Source: Desulfobulbus rhabdoformis
Lineage (GTDB): Bacteria > Desulfobacterota > Desulfobulbia > Desulfobulbales > Desulfobulbaceae
Direction of reading: 5' to 3'
NCBI RefSeq assembly: GCF_016919065.1
Contig: NZ_JAFFQA010000028.1
Location: 1-64,000, forward strand
DNA: 64,000 nt
The position numbers were made by a program, and so were the translations under genes. Below the pieces are notes generated by a model. That model worked only from the letters and a program-made list of their open reading frames with translations. It ran no database searches and was not told the DNA's origin. Positions within the stretch are counted from its first letter, which is position 1. Every line of letters starts with the position of its first letter. Below, in pieces: positions 1-7,983 of the stretch.

Positions 1-397
1 TCGGCATGACCTTACCTCGTTGCAGTTGATGAAAAATAGTGCGGAACGGTCGCCGAAGTAAGGTCGGAACAATCTCATCCAGAATAGTCCGCATTTGGGT
101 ATCACTGGGGATAACTCGTACCCCAAATACACCATGCAGGCTCTCGGGTTGCTCAAGTCGTCTCCCATCGAACGATAACAGCGAAGGGTCTTTTAGCGAA
201 AACATGGCAAAGCCGCTCATTAAAGCGTCCTCCAGCGGGATCGAGGCATTGGCAGCCCGGTGGTCAGGCACCTTTTGTAGATCCTCGCGGATATGGGCGA
301 ATAAGGCATCGGCATTGAGGTGAGAACGCATCTTGATTTTGCCCAGAGTCTGAGTTGCTTTGCGGTTACGGTCTATGAAATTTTTGAGGGTCGACAT
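1..397 (-). CDS. Transposase, N-terminal part, cut by window edge
   Basis: The minus strand is open from an ATG at 397 to the window edge (132 codons) and reads like the N-terminus of an IS4-type (DDE_Tnp_1) transposase common in Desulfobacterota. A basic start (MSTLKNFIDRNRK) is followed by DALMSGFAMFSLKDPSLL and then a HGVFGVRVIPSDTQMRTILDE stretch, which is the part I recognise. The DDE catalytic residues would lie outside the window. The gene points away from the nuclease cassette at 560-2572, and an IS end must lie somewhere in 398-559, where I could not identify a terminal inverted repeat. The family call is from memory of the motif; no intact element can be shown. Confidence 0.75.
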   Translation of the reverse strand, partial: MSTLKNFIDRNRKATQTLGKIKMRSHLNADALFAHIREDLQKVPDHRAANASIPLEDALMSGFAMFSLKDPSLLSFDGRRLEQPESLHGVFGVRVIPSDTQMRTILDEIVPTLLRRPFRTIFHQLQRGKVMP

Positions 398-559
398 AGG
401 CTCATCCTTGTAAATAGTTGATATCACAAGAAAAAAGCGTTTCGACCCCTCGCCAGATGTCAAGAGATTTTTTCGATTATTCCGATTTTTTTTATGATGT
501 AAAATTAGTTAGTTACATCGACCCATTTATTTGAATGTCCCCAAAAATTTGCGAAAAGC

Positions 560-1453
560 TTATCTTGGGCCTACGCATTTACTGGGCTTCCGGATAAAGC
601 GGGAACTGCTGGCATCTCTATAGCATTGAGGTGTAATCATCATTGCAACAGGAATGATGTTTCGAATTTTGTTTGTCCATGTTCTTGGATGGACCTCATG
701 TTGCTTAGCAATCATTTCTTTCTCATCTGCAGTACATCCAGCTTGGGCAAGAATAAGTGGAAAGTGCGCTGCGTAGTCGTCGAAAGGATACCAGGCCGCA
801 ACGTCTAGTCCATCATCCCCAGAATCCTGGTCGGGATAGGTATCTTCAGTGATATTGTAATCGTTAATGCAAGTCCCCATATCATTGGCAAATGCGCAAA
901 GTTTTTCATATTTTCTCATGCCAGTGTAGCATTTGTATGCATCATGACTAGCTGTACCGAAAAGAGCTACAGTGGCTTTAGAGGGGATTAATTCTTCAAC
1001 AGCATGATATGCGATTCTTTCAAACCCCTTTGTTAAGTTGCTTCTATCCGATCTGGTATGAAACGAAAGGTTGGCAGATCGGAGAAGATATACGTACAGG
1101 CGGTGAGCTTCTGTAAATTCTTTTCGGGATAAGACGAGAGTTTCAAGGTCCATAGTGAATGGATAATTTTCCCTAAGCAGATCCTCTCTAAGCTGGAAGT
1201 GTTTAGCCAGATCTTCGAGTTTAGTACCAACTGCATCTTCATGCTCAGAACGATCCATTAGGGGATCTGTCTCCTCGTCATCGCAAGCAAAGCTTGTAGC
1301 CAGGCCAGTTTCAAATCCCCAAGCTTCACGCAAAATTTCTCCAAGAGGAGCTTCTCCGTCATCATCCATTAAGCAGGCCAGCTCGACGAAATCTGCCCAT
1401 TGATAAAGAGCGTGTTTCTTGATTTTGCTGGAATCTAATTCAACTGAAATCAT
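560..1453 (-). CDS. Putative PD-(D/E)XK-like nuclease partner of ParB-like protein
   Basis: A 297-residue protein with no family I can name. Residues 142-157 (KGFE...AVEEL) could hold a first acidic residue at E145. Residues 211-221 read SGDDGLDVAAW and 235-241 read LAQAGCT. The order E, G-D-x-G-x-D-V-x-x-W, then QxGxT resembles the core of restriction-like (PD-(D/E)XK) nucleases found in defence cassettes. It starts 12 bp after the ParB-like gene ends, so the two are very likely co-transcribed. The region is clearly richer in A+T than the rest of the window. The last 15-20 residues (SSSRFIRKPSKCVGPR) look unlike a folded C-terminus, and an IS lies just beyond, so the 3' end may be truncated. 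The nuclease assignment is inference. Confidence 0.55.
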   Translation of the reverse strand: MISVELDSSKIKKHALYQWADFVELACLMDDDGEAPLGEILREAWGFETGLATSFACDDEETDPLMDRSEHEDAVGTKLEDLAKHFQLREDLLRENYPFTMDLETLVLSRKEFTEAHRLYVYLLRSANLSFHTRSDRSNLTKGFERIAYHAVEELIPSKATVALFGTASHDAYKCYTGMRKYEKLCAFANDMGTCINDYNITEDTYPDQDSGDDGLDVAAWYPFDDYAAHFPLILAQAGCTADEKEMIAKQHEVHPRTWTNKIRNIIPVAMMITPQCYRDASSSRFIRKPSKCVGPR

Positions 1454-1465
1454 ATACAGAGGTGC

Positions 1466-2572
1466 CTAAAAAGGGGTTTCTTCTTTTTCACCATGGATGC
1501 GGTCTTTTAGGACTACCCCCATATCACGGGCCATTTTATAAATATCACGTAGCGTTTCGAGATCACTTTCGTTCGGCGCTTGCATTCTTTTAATTTGGCT
1601 TTGTGCTACCTCAAGTTTTTCATATGCCCCTACAATAAATTTTCGAAAAGCCTCATCGGCCTCGTCGGTCAATTCGGAAGCATATTCAAGAGAATGCCCT
1701 TCTTTAAAAGATCGAAGTGCTTCTTTATTAGCAACAACCTTTGCTAGTTTAGGTAATTCACGTGACTCTCGAACCTTGGTGGTACCTTCTGGGTCACGTT
1801 GAAAAAGCCACGTGCAAAGATCTTTCAGCCTATCTTGGTTTAAAGAATTGAGGTGCCAATCGGAAACGTCATCTAATTCTAGGAAATCAACAATTTGGTT
1901 ATATGATAATGCAGTCCCTAAAACCGAGAATTTAATATCATCTGCTGTTAGACGGTCCAGTCCCCAAAAACCAGCCTCGCTTACTGCTTCAACAAGGTGA
2001 AGAGTGGTAAGGGTCTTTTTTGCATAATAAGGCTTAGTGGCCACTACTTGGGATATCGTTCTGAAAGCCTCTTCCTCTTCCATCCCTGAAGAGATATAGT
2101 GATCGTATAACTGTCTGAGATATTTTGCTTTTTCCTCTGCTCCCCAAGATTTTACACCCGTTATGTGACGGTAACCCAAATAAGTCAGTATATCCTGCCG
2201 GCCTTCGTATATTAAGACAGGAATGGAATCTTCAATTATTGCTGCTTGATCCGCTGTTTCACGGACAAGCTTTTTTCGTGAAGAAGCCTTCTCGGGATCG
2301 TTAAGCAACTTAACCGCCGCTAGTCTACGGTTACCTTCAATGACCTCATATTCTCCCTCTTTACCATCAACAGGAATTGCAAGAACGGCCTCCGCCGAGG
2401 AATAACCAGTAGCCCCAATTGATGCCATAAGGGCAATAATATCCCCCTTATTAAGCATCCAGCTGAGAACTTCCTCTTCATTTCCCCGGTTCATATCCTC
2501 AGGAAGACGGGGATTGAAACTGTCAAAATGCAAGTTCTTTATTTCTATGGTTTTCCTTATAGGTGCTGCCAT
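1466..2572 (-). CDS. ParB/Srx-fold N-terminal domain protein
   Basis: A 368-residue protein. The N-terminus shows the ParB-like signature: a strand ending in FNPR (residues 19-22), a divergent middle, and EGNRRLAAVKLL at 79-90, equivalent to the conserved ExGxRR box of the ParB nuclease/CTPase fold. The rest is helical, with a charged C-terminal helix (about 310-350), and lacks the plasmid-partition HTH in recognisable form. No parA gene is adjacent, so chromosome or plasmid partition is unlikely. Stand-alone ParB-like proteins next to a second gene of unknown or nuclease type are frequent in defence islands, and here the partner follows 12 bp downstream. The domain call is firm; the biological role is inference. 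Confidence 0.8.
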   Translation of the reverse strand: MAAPIRKTIEIKNLHFDSFNPRLPEDMNRGNEEEVLSWMLNKGDIIALMASIGATGYSSAEAVLAIPVDGKEGEYEVIEGNRRLAAVKLLNDPEKASSRKKLVRETADQAAIIEDSIPVLIYEGRQDILTYLGYRHITGVKSWGAEEKAKYLRQLYDHYISSGMEEEEAFRTISQVVATKPYYAKKTLTTLHLVEAVSEAGFWGLDRLTADDIKFSVLGTALSYNQIVDFLELDDVSDWHLNSLNQDRLKDLCTWLFQRDPEGTTKVRESRELPKLAKVVANKEALRSFKEGHSLEYASELTDEADEAFRKFIVGAYEKLEVAQSQIKRMQAPNESDLETLRDIYKMARDMGVVLKDRIHGEKEETPF

Positions 2573-2784
2573 GTGGTTTTACCTTATTTTAGTCTCAGAA
2601 AAATGGACATTGAATTTATGCTCATCTGGACAATACAAAAAATGTTGTAACCATTCAATAATATGAGTTGCATTTATTACCCCATTACTTTTGACGGCCG
2701 TAGGGATCGGTAGCAAAATAGTTGGATCAACAAAATGAGGGGACCGCGATGTTTTCAGGCTTTAACTTCACAATAGCTTCACAA

Positions 2785-2823
2785 AATAAAAAAAGCCACT
2801 TAGCGAAAACTTGCTAAGTGGCT
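2785..2823 (-). terminator. Rho-independent terminator after tRNA-Arg
   Basis: Arms AGCCACTTAGC (2794-2804) and GCTAAGTGGCT (2813-2823) pair perfectly over 11 bp around an 8-nt loop. Read on the minus strand they are followed by a T-rich tract. This fits termination of the tRNA transcript just before the ParB cassette. Confidence 0.9.
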
Positions 2824-2831
2824 GTATTTAC

Positions 2832-2908
2832 TGGCACGCCAGGCAGGATTCGAACCTGCGACCTACGGCTTAGAAGGCCGGTGCTCTATCCAGCTGAGCT
2901 ACTGGCGC
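2832..2908 (-). tRNA. tRNA-Arg (anticodon UCU)
   Basis: A 77-nt cloverleaf on the minus strand. The acceptor stem GCGCCAG pairs with CTGGCGT (G-U at the first pair). The D-arm is GCTC...GAGC, and the anticodon loop CTTCTAA gives anticodon TCT. The T-arm contains GGTTCGAATCC, and CCA is encoded at the 3' end (2832-2834). The first anticodon-stem pair is a C/U mismatch. The 3' end faces the AT-rich ParB/transposase segment, the usual orientation for an island inserted at a tRNA gene. Confidence 0.95.
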
Positions 2909-3001
2909 ATGCGTCTGTATATTTTTGAGAACAACAAACATACCGGGTCGCAGGGAGAATGGCAACCCCTTAAAAGAGGAATTTTGCAGAAAAATTGCTG
3001 T

Positions 3002-5341
3002 TTACAGTCCTGAATCTCCTTCCTGTTCGCTGATGCGCTCCCAGACCGGGCCTGCGGCGGTGTCATGGATGGAGAGTCCGTGGCGGAGCAGCTCCTCGCG
3101 GACCGAATCGGCTGCGGTCCAGTCCTTGACCTGGCGGGCCCGCTCCCGCTGGCGGATCAAGCGGTCAATCTCAGGCGTCAATGGGCAGTACTCAAGCCGA
3201 AGCACACCCAGCACGGTGTTGACCATGCCCAGGACTTCAAGCACATCGTTTTTCTGGTCCCGATCAAGCTGCCGTTCCTGGACCACGGGATTGGTCTTTT
3301 TAATAAAGTTGAACAGGGCGCCAATGGCACCGGAGATGTTCAGATCATCGTTCATGGCCTCGGTGAACCGATGCTCCAGCTCCGAGACATAGGTGGCCAC
3401 CTCGGGATGGGGCAGGCCAACGGGCAGGCAGAGCAGCTTGCGGATGAACTCGTCGATGCGTTTGAGCGCGGTGCGGGCGGCCTCCAGCCGTTTGAAGGAG
3501 AACAGGAGCGGCTTGCGGTAGTGCACGCCCATGAGCATGAAGCGCACCTCGCGGCCGGTGAAACCTTTATCCAATACCTCCTGGAGGGTCACGATGTTGT
3601 CGGCGTCGCCGGACATCTTGCGGCCATCGCGCAGCAACTGGCCGGAGTGGAGCCAGTAGTTGGCCAGCTGTTTGCCGGTGAGCGCCTCGGCGATGGCGAT
3701 CTCATTTTCGTGGTGGGGGAACAGCAGGTCCTGACTGGCGGTGTGAATGTCAATGGTCTCGCCCAGGTACTTGGTGGACATGGCCGAACACTCGATATGC
3801 CAGCCGGGGCGGATGTTGCCCCAGTCAGTCTCGAAAAAGAGGCCCTTTTTCAACTCCGCCAGGGTGGAGCGCTTGAGCAGGGTAAAGTCGCGGGGGTTGT
3901 CTTTTTCGTAGTTGTCCAGGTCCACGGTCTGGCCGATCTTGATCTTACTCAGATCAATGCCCGAGAGGCGACCATACTTTTTGAACTTGGAGATATCAAA
4001 GTAGATGGAGCCCAGCTTTTCGTAGGCGTAGCCCTTATGGATCAGGTCGTGGACGATCTCGATCATATCGCCCACATGTTCAGAAGCCAGAGGGTAGCCC
4101 ACCGCCTTTTGCACCTGGAGAGTCTCAATAGCGTCTTTGAACTGGCCGATAAACTTGGCGGTAAAGGCAGCCAGCTCTTCCCCGGCCTCAATGGAGCCCT
4201 GAATGGTGTTGTCATCCAGGTCGGTGAAGTTCATGTAGAGCTCCACCGGATAGCCGAGATGCCCCAGATACCGGTTGATCAGATCGGCAACCAGAAAACG
4301 GCGGCAATGGGCCAGGTTCGGGGCTTCCGCCGCAGTCGGCCCACAGGCATAGAGGGTCACCCGTTTTTCGTTGAGCGGACGGAAGACCTCTTTTTTGCGG
4401 GTCATGGTGTTGAAGAGCTTAAGCTGGGAAGTGGTCTCCTCAGCCTGGTCACGCTTTTTAAACAGCGGGGTGCTGAGGTAGCGCTCGCCACCATCGGGCA
4501 GGATCACCACCACGCAGCCTTCGCCAATCTCCTTGGCCCGCTCCATGGCGGCGTGCATGGCCGCACCACTGCTCATGCCGGCAAAGATGCCTTCTTCCGC
4601 CGCCAGCTGCCGGACGGTGCTGAAGGCGTCTTCATCTTTGATGCCGACGATGGCATGGGGCATGGTTTTGTCAAAGATGCCGGGCTTGTAGGACTCCTTC
4701 ATGTTCTTGAGCCCTTGAATCTTGTGGCCGGGGGAAGGCTCCACCGCAATCACCCGCACCTCGGGATGATTATCGCGAAACCATTTGGCAATGCCCATGG
4801 CCGTTCCCGAGGTTCCCAGGGTACAGACGATATCGGTGACCTTGCCCTCGGTCTGTTCCCAGATCTCCGGGGCCGTTGATGTATAATGGGCCTGCCAGTT
4901 GGCGGGATTGTTAAACTGATCGGCGAGAAAGTAGCGTTCGGGATGCTCACGCGCCAGGGCATAGGCCTTTTCAATGGCGCCATCTGTGGCCCGTTTGGCC
5001 GGGGTGAGAATGATTTCCGCGCCATAGGCCCCCATGATCAGGCGCCGTTCGATGGAGGCGGATTCCGGCATAATCAACTGGCAACGGAGACGTTTGGCCG
5101 CGCAGACCATGGCCATGCCGATACCGGTGTTACCGCTGGTGGCTTCCAGGACGATTTTATCCGGGGTGAGTTCTCCGCTTTTTTCTCCGGCCTCGATCAT
5201 GGACAGGGCAACCCGATCCTTGATGGAACCGCCAGGGTTGCGCGATTCAAGCTTGCCCAGCAACTGGACTTTTTCCGGAACAGGATTGAGCCGGTTCAGC
5301 TCGACCAAGGGGGTATTGCCTATCAATTCAACGAGTTTCAT
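3002..5341 (-). CDS. Cysteine synthase fused to cysteinyl-tRNA synthetase-like protein
   Basis: A 779-residue fusion. Residues 1-295 are a PLP-dependent O-acetylserine sulfhydrylase: the PLP lysine is K41 in GGSIKDR, the substrate loop is TSGNTG (68-73), the phosphate-binding loop GTSGT is at 176-180, and PDGGERYLST is at 282-291. Residues from about 305 onward are a full-length CysRS fold, with C333 (ACGPT), RPGWHIECSAM (C518), FPHHENE (541-547) carrying zinc ligands, a DALR-type helical region near 655-690 and the C-terminal CysRS tail. The two ATP motifs are altered: HIGH reads NLAH (342-345) and KMSKS reads KMSGD (575-579). Cysteine recognition by zinc looks kept, but aminoacylation is doubtful. 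The physical link suggests direct use of newly made cysteine. No other cysS is in the window. Confidence 0.9.
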   Translation of the reverse strand: MKLVELIGNTPLVELNRLNPVPEKVQLLGKLESRNPGGSIKDRVALSMIEAGEKSGELTPDKIVLEATSGNTGIGMAMVCAAKRLRCQLIMPESASIERRLIMGAYGAEIILTPAKRATDGAIEKAYALAREHPERYFLADQFNNPANWQAHYTSTAPEIWEQTEGKVTDIVCTLGTSGTAMGIAKWFRDNHPEVRVIAVEPSPGHKIQGLKNMKESYKPGIFDKTMPHAIVGIKDEDAFSTVRQLAAEEGIFAGMSSGAAMHAAMERAKEIGEGCVVVILPDGGERYLSTPLFKKRDQAEETTSQLKLFNTMTRKKEVFRPLNEKRVTLYACGPTAAEAPNLAHCRRFLVADLINRYLGHLGYPVELYMNFTDLDDNTIQGSIEAGEELAAFTAKFIGQFKDAIETLQVQKAVGYPLASEHVGDMIEIVHDLIHKGYAYEKLGSIYFDISKFKKYGRLSGIDLSKIKIGQTVDLDNYEKDNPRDFTLLKRSTLAELKKGLFFETDWGNIRPGWHIECSAMSTKYLGETIDIHTASQDLLFPHHENEIAIAEALTGKQLANYWLHSGQLLRDGRKMSGDADNIVTLQEVLDKGFTGREVRFMLMGVHYRKPLLFSFKRLEAARTALKRIDEFIRKLLCLPVGLPHPEVATYVSELEHRFTEAMNDDLNISGAIGALFNFIKKTNPVVQERQLDRDQKNDVLEVLGMVNTVLGVLRLEYCPLTPEIDRLIRQRERARQVKDWTAADSVREELLRHGLSIHDTAAGPVWERISEQEGDSGL

Positions 5342-5613
5342 GCTGTGTACGAAGGGTGAAATGAATCAAGATGGCTTTGAACTCTATAGAAAATTTGCAG
5401 GTACGCTTTCACCAGAGACCGCAGAGTGCAGTCCGAATGGTCGTTTTTCCTGTCATCTGCTGAAAACGCCGATCGAGAGAGCCCAAAACCAACAGGAGCA
5501 ACCGCCACCTTAGCCGATTTGCCTGCAAAGCGCAAAAAAACAGGCTTCCCCAAGATATTTTTTGAAAACCTATTCGGGGGGCACCAGGGGCGAATGCATT
5601 CGCTGGGAAAAAA

Positions 5614-6102
5614 TCAGGGGGATTCGTCGTCGCTGTGGGCGGCAAAAAGGTGCCAGAGTCGCTGCAGCGCTTCTCGACACTCTTCATTGGCAATGCAGCC
5701 GGTCATCTGCTGAAAATTCTCTTCACTTTTCGGGTCGACCGCATGGGCAGCGGGGACGCTCCGCTCGGGAACGGTCGGCAGTTTGGGTTGGAGTTGCCAG
5801 CGGATATCGGTGATCGGGTCATCTTCCAGGGCCTTGTTGATCCGGGTCATGAGATCGAGCTTGATATACTGCAGGTGGTGCATCCATGCGGAATCCTGCA
5901 CATAAATCCAGAGCGTGTTTTGCCGAAAAAACGCAGGCATGGTCAGGCGTCCTACCTCTCGGCCTACAATGGTGGCCCAGCGCCGCTCGAGATGAAAGAG
6001 ACGCCACTGCTTTTTCCACTCTTTTTTGGAATAGACAGAGGGGAGCAGATCCGCCATCGTCGCAGGGTCTTTTTTTGCAAATTCGTCTCGATCGTCGATC
6101 AT
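5614..6102 (-). CDS. DUF721 (DciA-like) protein
   Basis: The segment MADLLPSVYSKKEWKKQW, followed by a Trp-rich stretch ending in VGREVGRLTMPAFFRQNTLWIYVQDSAWMHHL, matches the DUF721 family. Members include DciA, the loader of replicative helicase in bacteria lacking DnaC. The C-terminal tail is acidic and variable. I chose the ATG at 6102 (MIDDRDEF, 162 residues) because the family homology begins shortly after it. The frame stays open to a TTG at 6177 and neither start has a strong Shine-Dalgarno site. It lies 113 bp downstream of tonB on the same strand, so read-through from the metal-uptake operon is possible. Confidence 0.7.
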   Translation of the reverse strand: MIDDRDEFAKKDPATMADLLPSVYSKKEWKKQWRLFHLERRWATIVGREVGRLTMPAFFRQNTLWIYVQDSAWMHHLQYIKLDLMTRINKALEDDPITDIRWQLQPKLPTVPERSVPAAHAVDPKSEENFQQMTGCIANEECREALQRLWHLFAAHSDDESP

Positions 6103-6215
6103 GGGATGGTGCCTGAAGGAGGGGAGGTGCGGAACATACATTGGTGCAAAGAATGACCAGTACCCTACTGCAGGCAAGCGTCCTGGGCAAGAGATTCATG
6201 CGGGAGCAAGAAATT

Positions 6216-7019
6216 TTAGGAGCGGAGGTGAAAGACAATGGGAAGCATCAATTGGGCCCTGACCGGCGGTTTGGAAAAAGGGGCAATGCGGCGAATGGTA
6301 GCCACCACCGCCCGATCGAGGATGGCATGACCGGAGCTTGTGACCACATTGATCGCTTCCACATGGCCATCGGTTTTGAGGACAAAGGAGACCACAATCT
6401 TGCCACTGAGCCCCAGCTTGCGGGCCGTGCTGGGAAAACGGAGGTTGTTGAGTATTTTTTTGCGGACAGCGTTGAAGTCATAACGGCTTGGGCTGCCCTT
6501 ACCGTGATTGCCCCCTCTGAAACCTGCCTGGGCGGAGGCGAGGGGGCCTGGAGAGGAACTAGGGGCAGCCTGCGCTGACCCGGTGGTGGGAGGAGCAGAA
6601 CTGGGGATAGTTGTTGCGGCTGGTGATGCATTTTGTTGGACAGGAGCCGGGGCAGCGGTGGTTTGGGCCAGAGGTGCCGGTTTGAATTTTCGTTTTTTTG
6701 CTGAAGCTTTCGCTGGAGCCTTTCGGGGAGGTTTGGGGGCAATGTGAACGGTTTGGGGCAGCGGTTGTTGCGCTGGCTTTGTTGGGGAATGGATCGCCTG
6801 CGGCTTGAGTGGTGTCGTGGGTGTGGACAGGGGGGCAGCCACAGGCGATCCAAGAGGGGTGTCCGCCTCTCCGGCCATGGCCTCGGAGACGGACAGGGAT
6901 AAATCAATGACCAGGGGTGGTGTCGTGGTCAGCAAGTTTTGCTGGGCCGCAAGCACAATTGCAGCCAGACCGCAATGGAGCAGGAGCGAGAGGGCCAGGG
7001 CGCGATGTTGGGTTGTCAT
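6216..7019 (-). CDS. tonB: TonB family energy transducer
   Basis: A 267-residue TonB. One N-terminal membrane helix (about residues 8-26) is followed by a long Pro/Ala/Lys-rich periplasmic spacer (about 40-175) and a C-terminal TonB domain (about 188-267) containing LRFPSTARKLGLSGKIVVSF. It couples the proton-motive force gathered by ExbB/ExbD to outer-membrane receptors. The start overlaps the exbD stop by 4 bp, so exbB, exbD and tonB are translationally coupled. Two candidate receptor genes lie upstream at 12989-17174, which suggests this is a dedicated TonB system for that cluster. Confidence 0.92.
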   Translation of the reverse strand: MTTQHRALALSLLLHCGLAAIVLAAQQNLLTTTPPLVIDLSLSVSEAMAGEADTPLGSPVAAPLSTPTTPLKPQAIHSPTKPAQQPLPQTVHIAPKPPRKAPAKASAKKRKFKPAPLAQTTAAPAPVQQNASPAATTIPSSAPPTTGSAQAAPSSSPGPLASAQAGFRGGNHGKGSPSRYDFNAVRKKILNNLRFPSTARKLGLSGKIVVSFVLKTDGHVEAINVVTSSGHAILDRAVVATIRRIAPFSKPPVRAQLMLPIVFHLRS

Positions 7020-7402
7020 GGTTGTTGTTCGGTTTGCAGGCTGAGGTGAGAAAAACCCAGATTTTTGATCGCGGCAAAGACATCGACAAAGCCCTGGAGT
7101 GCAATCGATTTATCCGCGCGAACCAGCACCGGAGTCTCCCGGTTAGCTGCCGCCAGCTCTGTGGACAACTCTTCCAGACTCACCTGGGTGCCCTCCAGCC
7201 AGATGTGTTCTTCGCGATCAATCACCACAGATTTCGGATGGAGGGGGCTGGGCTTATTTTCGCTTGATGCCTTGGGCAGCTCCACCTGAATCCCGCCGGT
7301 GGCGATAAAGGTTGAGGTGGTGAGCACAATGGTCAGCAGAACCAGCATCACATCCACCAGAGGGATGACGTTGAGGTAATCAAAGCTCTTTTCAGTGTCC
7401 AT
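7016..7402 (-). CDS. exbD: ExbD/TolR-type biopolymer transport protein
   Basis: A 128-residue protein with a short cytoplasmic N-terminus, one membrane helix containing NVIPLVDVMLVLLT with the conserved proton-path aspartate at D17, and a periplasmic domain ending near QPGFVDVFAAIKNLG-type sequence. It forms the TonB motor with ExbB. The start overlaps exbB by 11 bp and the stop overlaps tonB, as expected for a compact exbBD-tonB operon. ExbD rather than TolR is inferred from the tonB neighbour; no tolA, tolB or pal is nearby. Confidence 0.92.
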   Translation of the reverse strand: MDTEKSFDYLNVIPLVDVMLVLLTIVLTTSTFIATGGIQVELPKASSENKPSPLHPKSVVIDREEHIWLEGTQVSLEELSTELAAANRETPVLVRADKSIALQGFVDVFAAIKNLGFSHLSLQTEQQP

Positions 7403-7814
7403 GGCGGATATCCCACTGGAGAAGGAGCACCTTGCAGCGTCGCAAAAGCAGGTTGTAGAGGGTGACCGCCGGGATAGCCACCAAAAGCCCCAGAGCGGTG
7501 GCTTTAAGTGCCAGGGCCAGGCCGGTCATGATCTGGGTGGTGTCAAAACCACTGGTGCCGATATCATAAAAGGTTAGCATGATGCCGGTGACTGTGCCCA
7601 ACAGGCCGATATAGGGGGCGTTGGAACCGATGGTAGCGATGAGATGCAGCTTTTGGGTGAGGTGCAGCTCTAAAGAGCGACGATCACTGTAGTCCTCCAC
7701 CCGAGTTTTGCCATAGGTAAGAAAACGGTCCAGGGCCAGGGCCAGAGCGAGGACGCTGAGTGCGACCAGCAGCCCCAGGACGCCGTAGTCAAGAATTTGA
7801 TGCAGATGTTCCAT
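7392..7814 (-). CDS. exbB: ExbB/TolQ/MotA-family proton channel
   Basis: A short MotA/TolQ/ExbB protein of 140 residues with three hydrophobic segments. The core motif around GSNAPYIGLLGTVTGIMLTF and a third helix with ALKATALGLLVAIPAV are typical. It lacks the long N-terminal extension of larger ExbB proteins. The ATG at 7814 is preferred over the upstream in-frame start because a purine-rich GAGAAG site lies just before it. First gene of exbB-exbD-tonB, about 170 bp downstream of the ABC transporter genes on the same strand. Confidence 0.9.
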   Translation of the reverse strand: MEHLHQILDYGVLGLLVALSVLALALALDRFLTYGKTRVEDYSDRRSLELHLTQKLHLIATIGSNAPYIGLLGTVTGIMLTFYDIGTSGFDTTQIMTGLALALKATALGLLVAIPAVTLYNLLLRRCKVLLLQWDIRHGH

Positions 7815-7907
7815 ACTTCTTCTCACATGGGAACCTATCAGGGCTCCCCCTGAAAATTCGGATAATTATCAAAACGGTAATGATTGCGGGGGCTGGAGAT
7901 GCTCGGC

Positions 7908-7948
7908 ATCGGCCTGTGCAGCATACACCTGTAGGTAAACAGGCCGAT
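7908..7948. other. Perfect hairpin between ABC ATPase and exbB
   Basis: ATCGGCCTGT (7908-7917) and ACAGGCCGAT (7939-7948) pair over 10 bp around a 21-nt loop that itself contains ACCTGTAGGT. No T-run follows on either strand, so it is not a standard terminator. It could be an intercistronic processing or stability element that separates ABC transporter expression from exbB-exbD-tonB. Confidence 0.5.
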
Positions 7949-7983
7949 AACACCGCAGCTTCGCTCTCCCCTGATCGCTTACC

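Noticed and set aside
3065..4879. A 604-codon open frame on the plus strand opposite the CysK-CysRS fusion
   Set aside because: It is the antisense shadow of a GC-rich real gene; it has no recognisable domain or ribosome site, while the minus strand has a complete two-domain enzyme.
7858..7884. Possible Fur box (GATAATTATC) between the ABC ATPase and exbB
   Set aside because: Only a 10-bp palindrome matches; the full 19-bp Fur consensus is not present, so iron control is not supported.
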